Notes under the pieces: generated by a model
Databases searched by the model: none
The model's input: only the letters and a program-made list of their open reading frames with translations
What the model was told of the DNA's origin: nothing
Translations under genes and position numbers: made by a program
Shown: positions 41,487-49,625 of the stretch, one piece after another
Layout of the letters: every line of letters starts with the position of its first letter
Position numbering within the stretch: position 1 is the first letter of the stretch
From: an uncultured Flavobacteriales bacterium
GTDB taxonomy: Bacteria; Bacteroidota; Bacteroidia; Flavobacteriales; Crocinitomicaceae
Length of the DNA stretch: 64,000 nucleotides
Direction of reading: 5' to 3'
NCBI GenBank assembly: GCA_946480815.1
Contig: CAMLLB010000009.1
Location: 39,976 to 103,975 of the forward strand

Positions 41487-42485
41487 ATGGGTAATAAGAA
41501 ACTTAAGATCGGTGTTTTTGGAGCAGGGCATTTGGGTAGAATTCATATTCGCTTGCTGCTTGAGCTCTCTGATTTATTCGAATTGGTTGGTTTTTACGAT
41601 CCTTCAGATGAATCTGCCGAAAAAACAATGGCTGAATATCACGTAACACGCTGGGATAATATGCAGGAATTGATCGATGCTTCTGATTGTATTGATGTTG
41701 TTGCCCCTACCTTGTACCATTATGATATTGCTTACAAAGCTATTCGTTCCAGTAAGCACGTATTCATTGAAAAACCGGTTGCAGAGACAACGGAACAGGC
41801 TAAAATCTTATTGGACCTTTCAAGAGAAGCTGGTGTTATTGTTCAGGTTGGACATGTGGAACGGTTCAATCCGGCATTCCAGGCCGCTGAACCCTTAATT
41901 GTCAAACCGATGTTCTTTGAAATCCATCGTTTGGCTCAATACAATCCACGAGGAACAGATGTTTCGGTGATCCTGGATTTGATGATCCACGATTTGGATA
42001 TCGTTCTGAGTTGTGTGAATTCATCCATCAGAAGAATTTCTGCAAGTGGTGTGAGTGTTGTGAGCAGAACTCCGGACATCACTTCCGTGCGTATCGAGTT
42101 TGATAACGGCTGTGTCGCCAACCTGACAGCTTCACGCATGTCCCTGAACAACATGCGAAAAACACGTATTTTTCAAAAAACAGGATACCTTGTCATCGAT
42201 TTCTTAAATCAGTCTGTTGATCAGATTATGATCACACCGAAAGATGAGGAAGCACCGGGATTCTTTAGTTTTCAACTCAACGATGAAGTGAATTTTTCTG
42301 CATTGAAACCTGAAATTAAAAAGACCAACGCTATCCAGGAGGAGTTGCGCTCTTTTTACAACTCCATCGTTCATAATCAGCCAGTTGTCGTTTCGATCGA
42401 TGATGCCTACCGTGCATTGGATGTAGCTTACCAGATTATTGACAAATTGAAATCCGCACATCTCTCGGTTTTCGACAATAATTAA
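41487..42485 (+). CDS. Gfo/Idh/MocA-family NAD(P)-dependent oxidoreductase
   Basis: 332 aa from ATG 41487 (MGNKKLKIGVFGAGHLGRIH). Rossmann GAGHLG at 12-17; the family EKP motif is in HVFIEKPVAETTEQAK near 97; the C-terminal substrate domain contains HDLDIVLS. Usually these enzymes oxidise or dehydrate sugars, often in nucleotide-sugar or envelope polysaccharide routes. It precedes, in the same direction, a lipoprotein, a sugar-phosphate transferase and an SDR, consistent with envelope glycan metabolism (inference). Confidence 0.9.
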   Translation: MGNKKLKIGVFGAGHLGRIHIRLLLELSDLFELVGFYDPSDESAEKTMAEYHVTRWDNMQELIDASDCIDVVAPTLYHYDIAYKAIRSSKHVFIEKPVAETTEQAKILLDLSREAGVIVQVGHVERFNPAFQAAEPLIVKPMFFEIHRLAQYNPRGTDVSVILDLMIHDLDIVLSCVNSSIRRISASGVSVVSRTPDITSVRIEFDNGCVANLTASRMSLNNMRKTRIFQKTGYLVIDFLNQSVDQIMITPKDEEAPGFFSFQLNDEVNFSALKPEIKKTNAIQEELRSFYNSIVHNQPVVVSIDDAYRALDVAYQIIDKLKSAHLSVFDNN

Positions 42486-42487
42486 CG

Positions 42488-42495
42488 TAAATTTG
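42488..42495 (+). promoter_or_regulatory. Possible -7 box of the 42520 lipoprotein gene
   Basis: TAAATTTG, 24 nt before the ATG; also 3 bp after the preceding stop, so the gene can be transcribed separately. Confidence 0.45.
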
Positions 42496-42519
42496 CGTTA
42501 GCTACACATAGGCTTATCT

Positions 42520-43386
42520 ATGAAATATTTATACTTTTTTGTTCTGCTTTCCTTCGGATTGTCGAGTTGCGTTAAAAATAACCCACTGCCTGTTTGGCTT
42601 GAAATAAATAACTGGACACTCCAATCCAATCCAAATTCCAACCCTTCTCCGGGAGAATTAACCCATAATTTCAGTGATGTCTGGGTTTACGTGGACGGAA
42701 AAATAATCGGTGTATTTGAAGTTCCTTGTAAAATTCCGGTACTTGCTTCGGGAAACTGCAACATAGTTTTGTATCCGGCCATGAAAAACAATGGGCTTGC
42801 TGCAACAAAAAAGATCTACCCTTTCGCAGAACCATTTGAAACTACCATTCAACTTAACGAAGGAGAAACATATACGTTCAATCCTACAACAAGGTATTTT
42901 TCACACACCAAATTCACCATCGAAGATTTTGAAGGGTCTTCTTTGTCCATTTCAAAAGACGAAGATTATTCCAGTCCGAATTTGGAATTGCAGGTTGAAA
43001 ACAATAGCGCCATCGGACCATGGGGAAATTACGGGCATCTTTCATTAAATACAACTGATTCCCTATGGATCGGTGTAATGAATGCACTTACTTTGCCAAA
43101 AAGCGGAGCTGAAGTGTACCTGGAATTCGATTACAAAAACACTAACTCCATTTTAACAGGAATGATTGAAATGCAAACTGGTGGCAGTACAGTTGATCAT
43201 GGTGGTTTTACCGTTTCAAGACAAACTTCCGATGTTAAATGGAAAAAGATCTATATTGACCTGAAGGATGTGGTATCAAACACTCCGAGCGGATATCAAT
43301 ACAAACAATACCTGAGAGTGCTCCTGGATAGCGGACTAAGTTCCAGCGATGTCTATATTGATAACATTAAAGTGGTACACTTCTAG
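42520..43386 (+). CDS. Lipoprotein of unknown function
   Basis: 288 aa; signal MKYLYFFVLLSFGLSSC with a clear lipobox (LSSC), so lipid-anchored. First half: VWVYVDGKIIGVFEVPCKIP, a small beta domain; second half FTIEDFEGSSLSISKDEDY onward resembles a galactose-binding-like sandwich (VYLEFDYKNTNS; VYIDNIKVVHF). No catalytic motif. Member of a common Bacteroidota lipoprotein type; function not known. Confidence 0.8.
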   Translation: MKYLYFFVLLSFGLSSCVKNNPLPVWLEINNWTLQSNPNSNPSPGELTHNFSDVWVYVDGKIIGVFEVPCKIPVLASGNCNIVLYPAMKNNGLAATKKIYPFAEPFETTIQLNEGETYTFNPTTRYFSHTKFTIEDFEGSSLSISKDEDYSSPNLELQVENNSAIGPWGNYGHLSLNTTDSLWIGVMNALTLPKSGAEVYLEFDYKNTNSILTGMIEMQTGGSTVDHGGFTVSRQTSDVKWKKIYIDLKDVVSNTPSGYQYKQYLRVLLDSGLSSSDVYIDNIKVVHF

Positions 43387-43400
43387 AATCGTTAGTTGGA

Positions 43401-44792
43401 ATGCAAAAATTGTTTAGAGGTTTATTTATTGCGAGTGATTTTTTAGCGGCTGCTTTATCGTGGGCGTTGTTTTATTACTATCGAAAGACAAACATCGAAC
43501 ACGAGGAATTCTCTTTCAACGAAACATTTTATTATGGGATCCTGATCATTCCGGCACTCTGGCTTTTATTTTACACCCTTCAGGGAACATATCAGGATGT
43601 TCGAAGATTATACCGCCTGAAAATCCTTTCATATACGGCTTTTGCAACTATTTTCGGGTCTATTGTACTCTTCTTTGCCTTATTGATCGACGATGATGTA
43701 AATACTTATTTCAACTATTACCGTTCACTTTTAACATTGGCCTTGCTTCATTTCGGATTCACCTTCTTTTCCCGGTTGGTAATTACAAGCATTCTCGTAA
43801 AGCGAATCCATTCCCGAAAAGACGGATTCAAAACCTTGCTGATCGGAGGCTCTGAAAAAGCAGTTGCGATCTACCAGGAAATTGAAGGAATTGAAAAAGG
43901 AGGCGGAAACCAGTTCGTTGGTTTTATTAACCTGAATGGTATCGACAAACTGCTGGAAAATAAAATGCCTTATTTGGGCCATGTAGACCAGTTGGAAGAA
44001 ATTATCGCTAATAATAACATCGAAGAGATCATCATTGCCCTGGAAAGTACGGAGCACGAGCGTTTGAAAAACATTATTTCCCGAATTAACGGGGAAAACA
44101 TTGTCATTAAAGTACTTCCGGATATGTACGATATCTTATCGGGATCTGTAAAACTGAACAACATTTTCGGTGCGCTTTTAATGGAGGTCAATGCCGAAGT
44201 AATGCCTTACTGGCAACGGGTAGCAAAGCGTCTGTTCGACATTCTCTTTTCCGTCATTGCAATTATTTTACTTATCCCGGTTTACATTTTCCTGACAATT
44301 GCCGTGAAAATTTCTTCTCCGGGACCCATTTTGTTTTTCCAGGAACGAATCGGTTTAAATGGAAAACCTTTTAAAATTATCAAGTTCCGCACGATGTACA
44401 TTGATGCGGAAAAAGCAGGGCCTCAACTTTCCAGCACAGATGATCCACGAATTACTCCTATCGGGAAATTCATGCGAAAAGCGCGTCTGGACGAATTTCC
44501 GCAATTCTTCAATGTATTAAAAGGAGATATGTCGCTGGTTGGTCCAAGACCTGAAAGACAGTTCTTTATTGACCAGATCAAAGTACGCGAACCACAATTC
44601 CTGGAATTAACGAAAGTAAGACCCGGAATCACTTCCTGGGGACAAGTAAAATACGGGTATGCTGAAAACGTGGACCAAATGATCCAGCGAATGAAATTCG
44701 ACCTGCTCTATCTCAGAAACAGGTCCATTGCCCTGGATTTGAAAATCCTGATGCATACGGTAATGATCATCGTGAAAGCAAAAGGAAAGTAA
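43401..44792 (+). CDS. Polyprenyl glycosylphosphotransferase (WcaJ-like)
   Basis: 463 aa. Four N-terminal membrane segments (1-~135), a CoA-binding-like Rossmann region (~145-255, LLIGGSEKAVAIY), a fifth membrane segment (LFDILFSVIAIILLIPVYIF) and the C-terminal sugar transferase domain: SSPGPILFFQERIGLNGKPF, KFRTM, RKARLDEFPQFFNVLKGDMS, VGPRPE, and RPGITSWGQV. Transfers a hexose-1-phosphate to undecaprenyl phosphate to start a surface polysaccharide. Stop and next start overlap by one base (TAATG). Confidence 0.95.
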   Translation: MQKLFRGLFIASDFLAAALSWALFYYYRKTNIEHEEFSFNETFYYGILIIPALWLLFYTLQGTYQDVRRLYRLKILSYTAFATIFGSIVLFFALLIDDDVNTYFNYYRSLLTLALLHFGFTFFSRLVITSILVKRIHSRKDGFKTLLIGGSEKAVAIYQEIEGIEKGGGNQFVGFINLNGIDKLLENKMPYLGHVDQLEEIIANNNIEEIIIALESTEHERLKNIISRINGENIVIKVLPDMYDILSGSVKLNNIFGALLMEVNAEVMPYWQRVAKRLFDILFSVIAIILLIPVYIFLTIAVKISSPGPILFFQERIGLNGKPFKIIKFRTMYIDAEKAGPQLSSTDDPRITPIGKFMRKARLDEFPQFFNVLKGDMSLVGPRPERQFFIDQIKVREPQFLELTKVRPGITSWGQVKYGYAENVDQMIQRMKFDLLYLRNRSIALDLKILMHTVMIIVKAKGK

Positions 44793-45763
44793 TGAAAGTT
44801 GCAATAACCGGTGGAAACGGTCACATTGGAAATGCTGTCATTGAGGAATTGATCCGCCGTAGTTATACCGTTAAAGCACTGGTCCATTCAAGAAGCAATT
44901 TCCTGGAGAGTAAAAACATTGAGACCGTTAAAGGTTCCCTGCACGATGAAGCTGCGTTGATCGAACTCATGAAAGACTGTGATTACCTGATTCATTGCGC
45001 TGCAATCATTTCAATCAACGGTGATAAAAACCAACTGGTCCGGAAAACCAATATCGAAGGACTGGAAAATGTATTGAAAGCGGCCAAAAAGAGCAAACTG
45101 GAACGCATCATTCATCTTTCTTCAGTACACGCTTACGATCACCATCCGACGAATGAACCGATGAACGAAGGCCGCAGGTTTGTTTCCGACTCGGCTTATT
45201 CCTATGACAAGAGCAAACGCGATGGCCAGTTAATTGCCCGCAAGTATTTTGAAGAAGGTTTACCGATCATCGTGGTAAATCCAACCTCTGTTTTCGGTCC
45301 GCCGAATTACGCCAAATGCAAGCAAAACAACGCGTTTATTTCCATGTCGAAACGACGCATTCCGTTCGTATTCAAAGGCGGTTATAATTGGGTCGATGTT
45401 CGCGACGTTGCAAACTCGATCTGCAATGCATTAACACAAGGACAATTGGGTGAATCCTACATTCTCGGTGGAAGCTATTATACTTTAAAAGATTTGTCAC
45501 GTGTCGTTGCAAAGGTTTCCAATAAACGTATTCCTTGCTTTGAAATCCCTATCGGCCTCGTAAAGTCCTTTCTACCGGTCATCGGTGCATATTATAAGAT
45601 CAGAAAACAAGATCCTTCTTTGACAAAAGAAAGCATTGAGATTCTCGAATTCGGGAATAAACACATCCAATCTGAAAAAGCAAAAAAAGATTTGGGACAC
45701 AATTCGCGTCCTGTTGATGAAACGATGAAAGATTTATTATCTTGGCATCGCGAGAATCATTAA
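44792..45763 (+). CDS. Extended SDR, NAD-dependent epimerase / 3-beta-HSD-like
   Basis: 323 aa. Rossmann motif GGNGHIG (7-13), LIHCAAIIS, HLSSVHA and an active-site YDKSK (Tyr-x3-Lys). VVNPTSVFGPPNY and WVDVRDVAN fit the dihydroflavonol-reductase / 3-beta-hydroxysteroid-dehydrogenase-like extended SDRs as well as sugar epimerases. Overlaps the upstream sugar transferase by one base, favouring a glycan role; the downstream steroid 5-alpha-reductase homologue leaves a lipid role open. Confidence 0.88.
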   Translation: MKVAITGGNGHIGNAVIEELIRRSYTVKALVHSRSNFLESKNIETVKGSLHDEAALIELMKDCDYLIHCAAIISINGDKNQLVRKTNIEGLENVLKAAKKSKLERIIHLSSVHAYDHHPTNEPMNEGRRFVSDSAYSYDKSKRDGQLIARKYFEEGLPIIVVNPTSVFGPPNYAKCKQNNAFISMSKRRIPFVFKGGYNWVDVRDVANSICNALTQGQLGESYILGGSYYTLKDLSRVVAKVSNKRIPCFEIPIGLVKSFLPVIGAYYKIRKQDPSLTKESIEILEFGNKHIQSEKAKKDLGHNSRPVDETMKDLLSWHRENH

Positions 45764-45825
45764 TGCCGACGATGTTCGCAAGACAAATCAAAAAGAAACA
45801 GGCTATTTCAAACATGTCGGCATTA
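45761..45825. repeat. Long-range inverted repeat containing the SDR stop codon
   Basis: Arms TAATGCCGACGATGTT (45761-45776) and AACATGTCGGCATTA (45811-45825) pair over 15 bp with one bulged G; 34-nt loop. The left arm begins with the TAA stop. No U-tract follows. Confidence 0.6.
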
Positions 45826-45865
45826 TATCTCAGTACTGGATTTATATTTTTTTCGGTGATATAAT

Positions 45866-46621
45866 ATGACACAAGAAACATTTTATTACTTCTGCTATGC
45901 CTGGATCGGTATAGGAATTATTGCCTTTTTGGCACTTCAGTTCAAAGTTGCTCCCTACGGAAAATTCACCTCTTCAAAATGGGGTCCGACCATGGATAAT
46001 CGCTGGGGTTGGGTAATTATGGAAAGCTTTGTACTCCTTGTCTTGTATTACTTTATTCTTTCAGGACCGAAATCCCTTTCAGTCGTCGACTGGACAATCG
46101 CAGGACTGTTTACCGCTCATTATGTTAACAGAAGCTTTATTTATCCGTTCAGAACACGTACAAAGGGAAAACAAATTCCTTTGAGTATTGTCGGAATGGC
46201 GATGTTCCACAATTTGGCAAATGGTTTTTTGATCGGGTATTACCTGTCTCATTTTTCTTCCTACACGAACGACTGGTTTACTTCCTGGCAATTCATTCTC
46301 GGAACAGGATTATTTGTATTCGGGATGTTTACCAATATCTATTCGGATACCATTTTGATCGGTTTAAGAGCAAATTCGAACGACGGGTATAAAATTCCTT
46401 ACGGAGGACCTTTTAATTACATTTCAGCACCAAATTTGGGTGGAGAATTGGTTGAATGGATCGGCTTTGCAATTCTTTGCTGGAATCTTCCGGCATTTTG
46501 CTTCGCATTTTTCACCTTCTGCAATTTATTCCCGAGAGCACTGGCGAATCACAGATGGTATAAGCAAAACTTTGAGGATTACCCGGAAGACCGAAAGGCG
46601 GTGATTCCGTTTGTTTACTGA
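45866..46621 (+). CDS. 3-oxo-5-alpha-steroid 4-dehydrogenase (SRD5A) family membrane enzyme
   Basis: 251 aa, about six membrane segments. The C-terminal half closely follows the eukaryotic steroid 5-alpha-reductase pattern: IPYGGPFNYISAPNLGGELVEWIGFA and NHRWYKQNFEDYPEDRKAVIPFVY (compare the H-WY-FxxYPxxRKxxIPF tail of SRD5A1), which forms the NADPH site. Such enzymes reduce a conjugated enone next to a carbonyl on a lipid. Substrate here is unknown; isoprenoid or unusual lipid substrates are possible as well as steroids. Downstream of an SDR. Confidence 0.9.
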   Translation: MTQETFYYFCYAWIGIGIIAFLALQFKVAPYGKFTSSKWGPTMDNRWGWVIMESFVLLVLYYFILSGPKSLSVVDWTIAGLFTAHYVNRSFIYPFRTRTKGKQIPLSIVGMAMFHNLANGFLIGYYLSHFSSYTNDWFTSWQFILGTGLFVFGMFTNIYSDTILIGLRANSNDGYKIPYGGPFNYISAPNLGGELVEWIGFAILCWNLPAFCFAFFTFCNLFPRALANHRWYKQNFEDYPEDRKAVIPFVY

Positions 46622-46881
46622 TTAATAATATTCCACTAAATGAAAAACATGTCTGACATTGAAAAACATAGCACAGGAGCTATTGTTATTCATCAAATTC
46701 GAGAATCTAGTTTATAGTACCCGTAATCCATTTCTTTTTCTTCCCACAAATGCGCAAATAAATGGAGGCGCTTACCAGTCGCCTCTCACTCAATTCTAAA
46801 GCGAGTGCGGTGCGCCTATGCTAAAGCTTCAGCGTAAGCATTAGCCGAGCTAAAATTTGTGCATTTGTGGGAAACAAAATA
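46622..46881. other. Intergenic region with MITE-like element
   Basis: 260 bp between convergent genes, no ORF. 46741-46873 is an inverted-repeat element described separately; the first 120 bp show nothing recognisable. Confidence 0.6.
46741..46873. repeat. 133-bp MITE-like element with 19-bp terminal inverted repeats
   Basis: Ends TTCCCACAAATGCGCAAAT and ATTTGTGCATTTGTGGGAA, complementary at 18 of 19 positions. Interior holds GGAGGCGCTTACC.., a 17-nt module GCTAAAGCTTCAGCGTA (46820-46836) within an ATGC..GCAT hairpin, and no coding capacity. No clear target-site duplication. Confidence 0.65.
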
Positions 46882-48321
46882 TTATTCTCCTCCTGTGGTT
46901 TTCTCGTAAACTGCTATTGCCTCAATGTGGCTGGTATGCGGGAATTGATCTACCAAGGATAATTTGGTCAATTTGTAACCACCTTGTTCCAGAGTCTCCG
47001 TATCACGTGCCTGAGTAGACGGATTACAGGAAATATACACCAGATGAGAAGCTCCCAATGCCATTACTTTTTGCAAGGTTTTCGGAGCGATTCCTGCTCT
47101 TGGTGGATCCAATACAATTGTATCGATGCGGTTCAAATATTCCGGATGCAATGAAAGGAATTTTCCTACGTCGGCTGCAAAGAAATGCAGGTGCTCCAGG
47201 TTATTTCGTTTCGCGTTCCGTTTTGCATCCTCAATCGCTTCTTCCACGATATCCACACCGATGATCTCTCCTGCGTTTACACGTTGTGCAACCAACTGAC
47301 CGATCGTTCCGGTACCGCAAAACAGATCCATGATCACACCACCATCCTTTGCATAATCGCAGACATAATCAATGGCTTTGGTATACAAACGCTCGGCACT
47401 TTTCGGGTTGGTCTGGAAGAAACTCTCCATAGAGATCTCAAATGACAATCCAAGCATTTTTTCAACCACCACCGATTCTCCGAAAAGCAAAGTACTCGTA
47501 CCGTTCTCAATTTTAGCACGGTCTGCTACATTATCATTGATCGTATGCCAAATCCCGGCCAGGCGATTCCCCAATTTCTCTTTCAGGAATTCCACCACCT
47601 TTTTGGTGTCGAATTTTTTAATACCTACAGAACTGGTAACAATATGCAAAAGCAATTGGTCCTGATCGAAGGATTTACGTACTACAATGTGACGGAAAAA
47701 CCCTTCTTTTCTTGGCGGATGCCAGGCGGGGAGTCCGAATGATTTCAATAAATCGCGAAATTCAGGTAAAATGGTCTCCCATTGCTCATCAAACAAACCA
47801 CTTGGCCTATTTAAGTTTTCCACTTTCCACCATGTCCCTCTTCGCTTGAAGCCCAATGCAAAAGCGTCATCAATTTCTTCTCCTGTTTCCGGTACATGTT
47901 CAATAGATGAAAAACTGTATTCCATCTTATTGCGGTAGAAAAAAACTTCCGGAGAAGAAATAAACTCGTCGAACAAACTATTCGGATCGGGAATTCGCCC
48001 GATCTTACGGTAAACATCCAAGGTAGATTTCTTCTTATATTCCTGCTGAACTTCAATCGGTACAAACAAATAAGGCGCACCTGAAATTTCCTGGTAAGGC
48101 AATTCTTTTTCCAAAGGAGAACGTTCCAGCACTTCCAGCAATTTGCATTCCGCATGACGTTTTCGTTTCTTGTCAACCCGGGCTCTTACAAATTGTCCCG
48201 GAAAGGTGTTCTCAACGAACAGAATAAAATCTCCTTCTTCTGATTTCATCCGCGCAAGACCCTGACCGCCAAACGCAAAATCATCGATCTTAACTTCAAT
48301 AACTTGATTTCTATGTACCAC
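46882..48321 (-). CDS. rlmD: RlmD/TrmA-family 23S rRNA m5U methyltransferase without Fe-S cysteines
   Basis: 479 aa, GTG start. N-terminal TRAM domain (VIEVKIDDFAFGGQGLARM), C-terminal Rossmann methyltransferase with DLFCGTGTIGQLV, VLDPPRAG, catalytic Cys in YISCNPSTQARD and terminal HIEAIAVYE Glu. The region that in E. coli RlmD is CxxFxxCGGC (4Fe-4S ligands) reads LPYQEISGAPYLFVPIE here, with no Cys, so the cluster is absent. Target (U1939 or another uridine) cannot be assigned. 39 nt downstream of the Rrf2 gene. Confidence 0.9.
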   Translation of the reverse strand: MVHRNQVIEVKIDDFAFGGQGLARMKSEEGDFILFVENTFPGQFVRARVDKKRKRHAECKLLEVLERSPLEKELPYQEISGAPYLFVPIEVQQEYKKKSTLDVYRKIGRIPDPNSLFDEFISSPEVFFYRNKMEYSFSSIEHVPETGEEIDDAFALGFKRRGTWWKVENLNRPSGLFDEQWETILPEFRDLLKSFGLPAWHPPRKEGFFRHIVVRKSFDQDQLLLHIVTSSVGIKKFDTKKVVEFLKEKLGNRLAGIWHTINDNVADRAKIENGTSTLLFGESVVVEKMLGLSFEISMESFFQTNPKSAERLYTKAIDYVCDYAKDGGVIMDLFCGTGTIGQLVAQRVNAGEIIGVDIVEEAIEDAKRNAKRNNLEHLHFFAADVGKFLSLHPEYLNRIDTIVLDPPRAGIAPKTLQKVMALGASHLVYISCNPSTQARDTETLEQGGYKLTKLSLVDQFPHTSHIEAIAVYEKTTGGE

Positions 48322-48360
48322 TTTGATTGTTTATTCTTACCCGATCGTGGGCGACTGATA

Positions 48361-48780
48361 CTACAATTCCTGATTTACAATATCCTGAATTGATTTGTTT
48401 TCTAAAATACGCAGGGTTTCATTCCGAACATCGATAAACACTTTATTCAAACCACAAGTTTTCTCGTCCGTACATTCATCACAGCGCTGGTAGTAATTCA
48501 AACTAACACAGGGCAGCAAGGCAATCGGTCCGTTAAACAGTCGAATAATCGTGGATATCTGGATCTGTTCAGGTGTTTGCCTTAAAAAGTAACCTCCACC
48601 CTTTCCCATTTTGGAATTCAAAATTCCTTGTTTTTTCAAATCCAATAAAATGGACTCTAAAAATTTTCTCGGAATACGGCTGTTCTCTGCAATTTCAAGG
48701 ATCAAAGTTGGTTCATTAGCATCCTTCTTTGCCAAATAAGTCAAAGCATGTAATGCGTATTTTGTCTTCTTTGATAGCAT
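48361..48780 (-). CDS. Rrf2-family transcriptional regulator with Fe-S-type cysteines
   Basis: 139 aa. N-terminal winged helix (MLSKKTKYALHALTYLAKK; ENSRIPRKFLESILLDLKK; MGKGGGYFLR) of the Rrf2/IscR/NsrR family. Four cysteines, Cys91, Cys100, Cys103 and Cys109, spaced as in cluster-binding members, suggest sensing of iron-sulfur status, NO or redox. Upstream of rlmD on the same strand. An imperfect -7 box (TAAATTAG, minus strand 48798-48805) and a palindrome at 48827-48839 lie in its promoter region. Confidence 0.92.
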   Translation of the reverse strand: MLSKKTKYALHALTYLAKKDANEPTLILEIAENSRIPRKFLESILLDLKKQGILNSKMGKGGGYFLRQTPEQIQISTIIRLFNGPIALLPCVSLNYYQRCDECTDEKTCGLNKVFIDVRNETLRILENKSIQDIVNQEL

Positions 48781-48826
48781 AAGAACACGTATTTAGGCTA
48801 ATTTACAATTAAATTCGAAAAAAGAG

Positions 48827-48839
48827 CAAACACTGTTTG
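48827..48839. promoter_or_regulatory. Candidate operator palindrome
   Basis: CAAACA-C-TGTTTG, perfect 6+6 bp, 47 bp upstream of the Rrf2 start and 10 bp beyond the lpxA stop. Autoregulation is a guess. Confidence 0.3.
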
Positions 48840-48848
48840 TGAAGTATG

Positions 48849-49625
48849 TTATATCAACCCTTTAATAACACCTTTATCCGAAGCTTCGATGAATGCTAAA
48901 ATTTCTCTTCTGATCGGAGAATCCGGGATCGTTTCTTTTACAATCTCCAATGATTTCGTCACATGATTGTTTTGAACAAAAATAATACGGTAGATATCTT
49001 CTATTTCACGCACCTGTTCATCTGAATATCCGCGTCTTCTCAATCCAACTGAGTTAATTCCTGCATAGGTAATCGGCTCACGTGCACACTTCACGTATGG
49101 AGGTACATTTTTACGGATCAATGATCCACCTGCAACAAATGCATGTGCCCCTATATGAATAAACTGCTGCGATCCACAGCGGCCTTCCAGGATTGCATAA
49201 TCACCCACCACACAATGTCCGGACAACCCGGAATAACTTGCCATGATCACATTATTTCCGATCTGGCAATCGTGTGCAACATGCACATAGGTCATCAACA
49301 AACAATCGTTACCAACCGTTGTTTTCCACATATCTTTTGTACCGCGATGGATCGTTACACACTCTCTAATCACAGTTCTGTCACCAATTTCTACGGTCGT
49401 GTATTCTCCGTCGAATTTCAAGTCCTGAGGAATTACCGCAATTACAGCTCCCGGATAGATCTCACAATTTTCCCCGATTCTAGCACCCGGATAAATGGTT
49501 ACATTCGGATGGATTTTCGTTCCCGCCCCAATAACAACATCATCGTAAATCGTACTGAATGCTTCTATCGTTACCCCTTCTCCTAATGTTGCGCCCGGAG
49601 AAACTTGTGCCAGTGGACTTATCAT
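48849..49625 (-). CDS. lpxA: UDP-N-acetylglucosamine acyltransferase LpxA
   Basis: 258 aa, left-handed beta-helix of hexapeptide repeats (IHPNVTIYPGARIGENCEI...) followed by a helical C-terminus (LRRRGYSDEQVREIEDIYRI). Catalytic His118 in YVHVAHDCQIG corresponds to E. coli His125. First acylation step of lipid A synthesis, cytoplasmic. Overlaps lpxC/fabZ by 4 nt; last gene of lpxD-lpxC/fabZ-lpxA. Confidence 0.97.
   Translation of the reverse strand: MISPLAQVSPGATLGEGVTIEAFSTIYDDVVIGAGTKIHPNVTIYPGARIGENCEIYPGAVIAVIPQDLKFDGEYTTVEIGDRTVIRECVTIHRGTKDMWKTTVGNDCLLMTYVHVAHDCQIGNNVIMASYSGLSGHCVVGDYAILEGRCGSQQFIHIGAHAFVAGGSLIRKNVPPYVKCAREPITYAGINSVGLRRRGYSDEQVREIEDIYRIIFVQNNHVTKSLEIVKETIPDSPIRREILAFIEASDKGVIKGLI

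Noticed and set aside
43731..44057. 108-codon ORF antisense to the sugar-phosphate transferase gene
   Set aside because: Overlaps conserved coding sequence fully; composition is that of a shadow frame.
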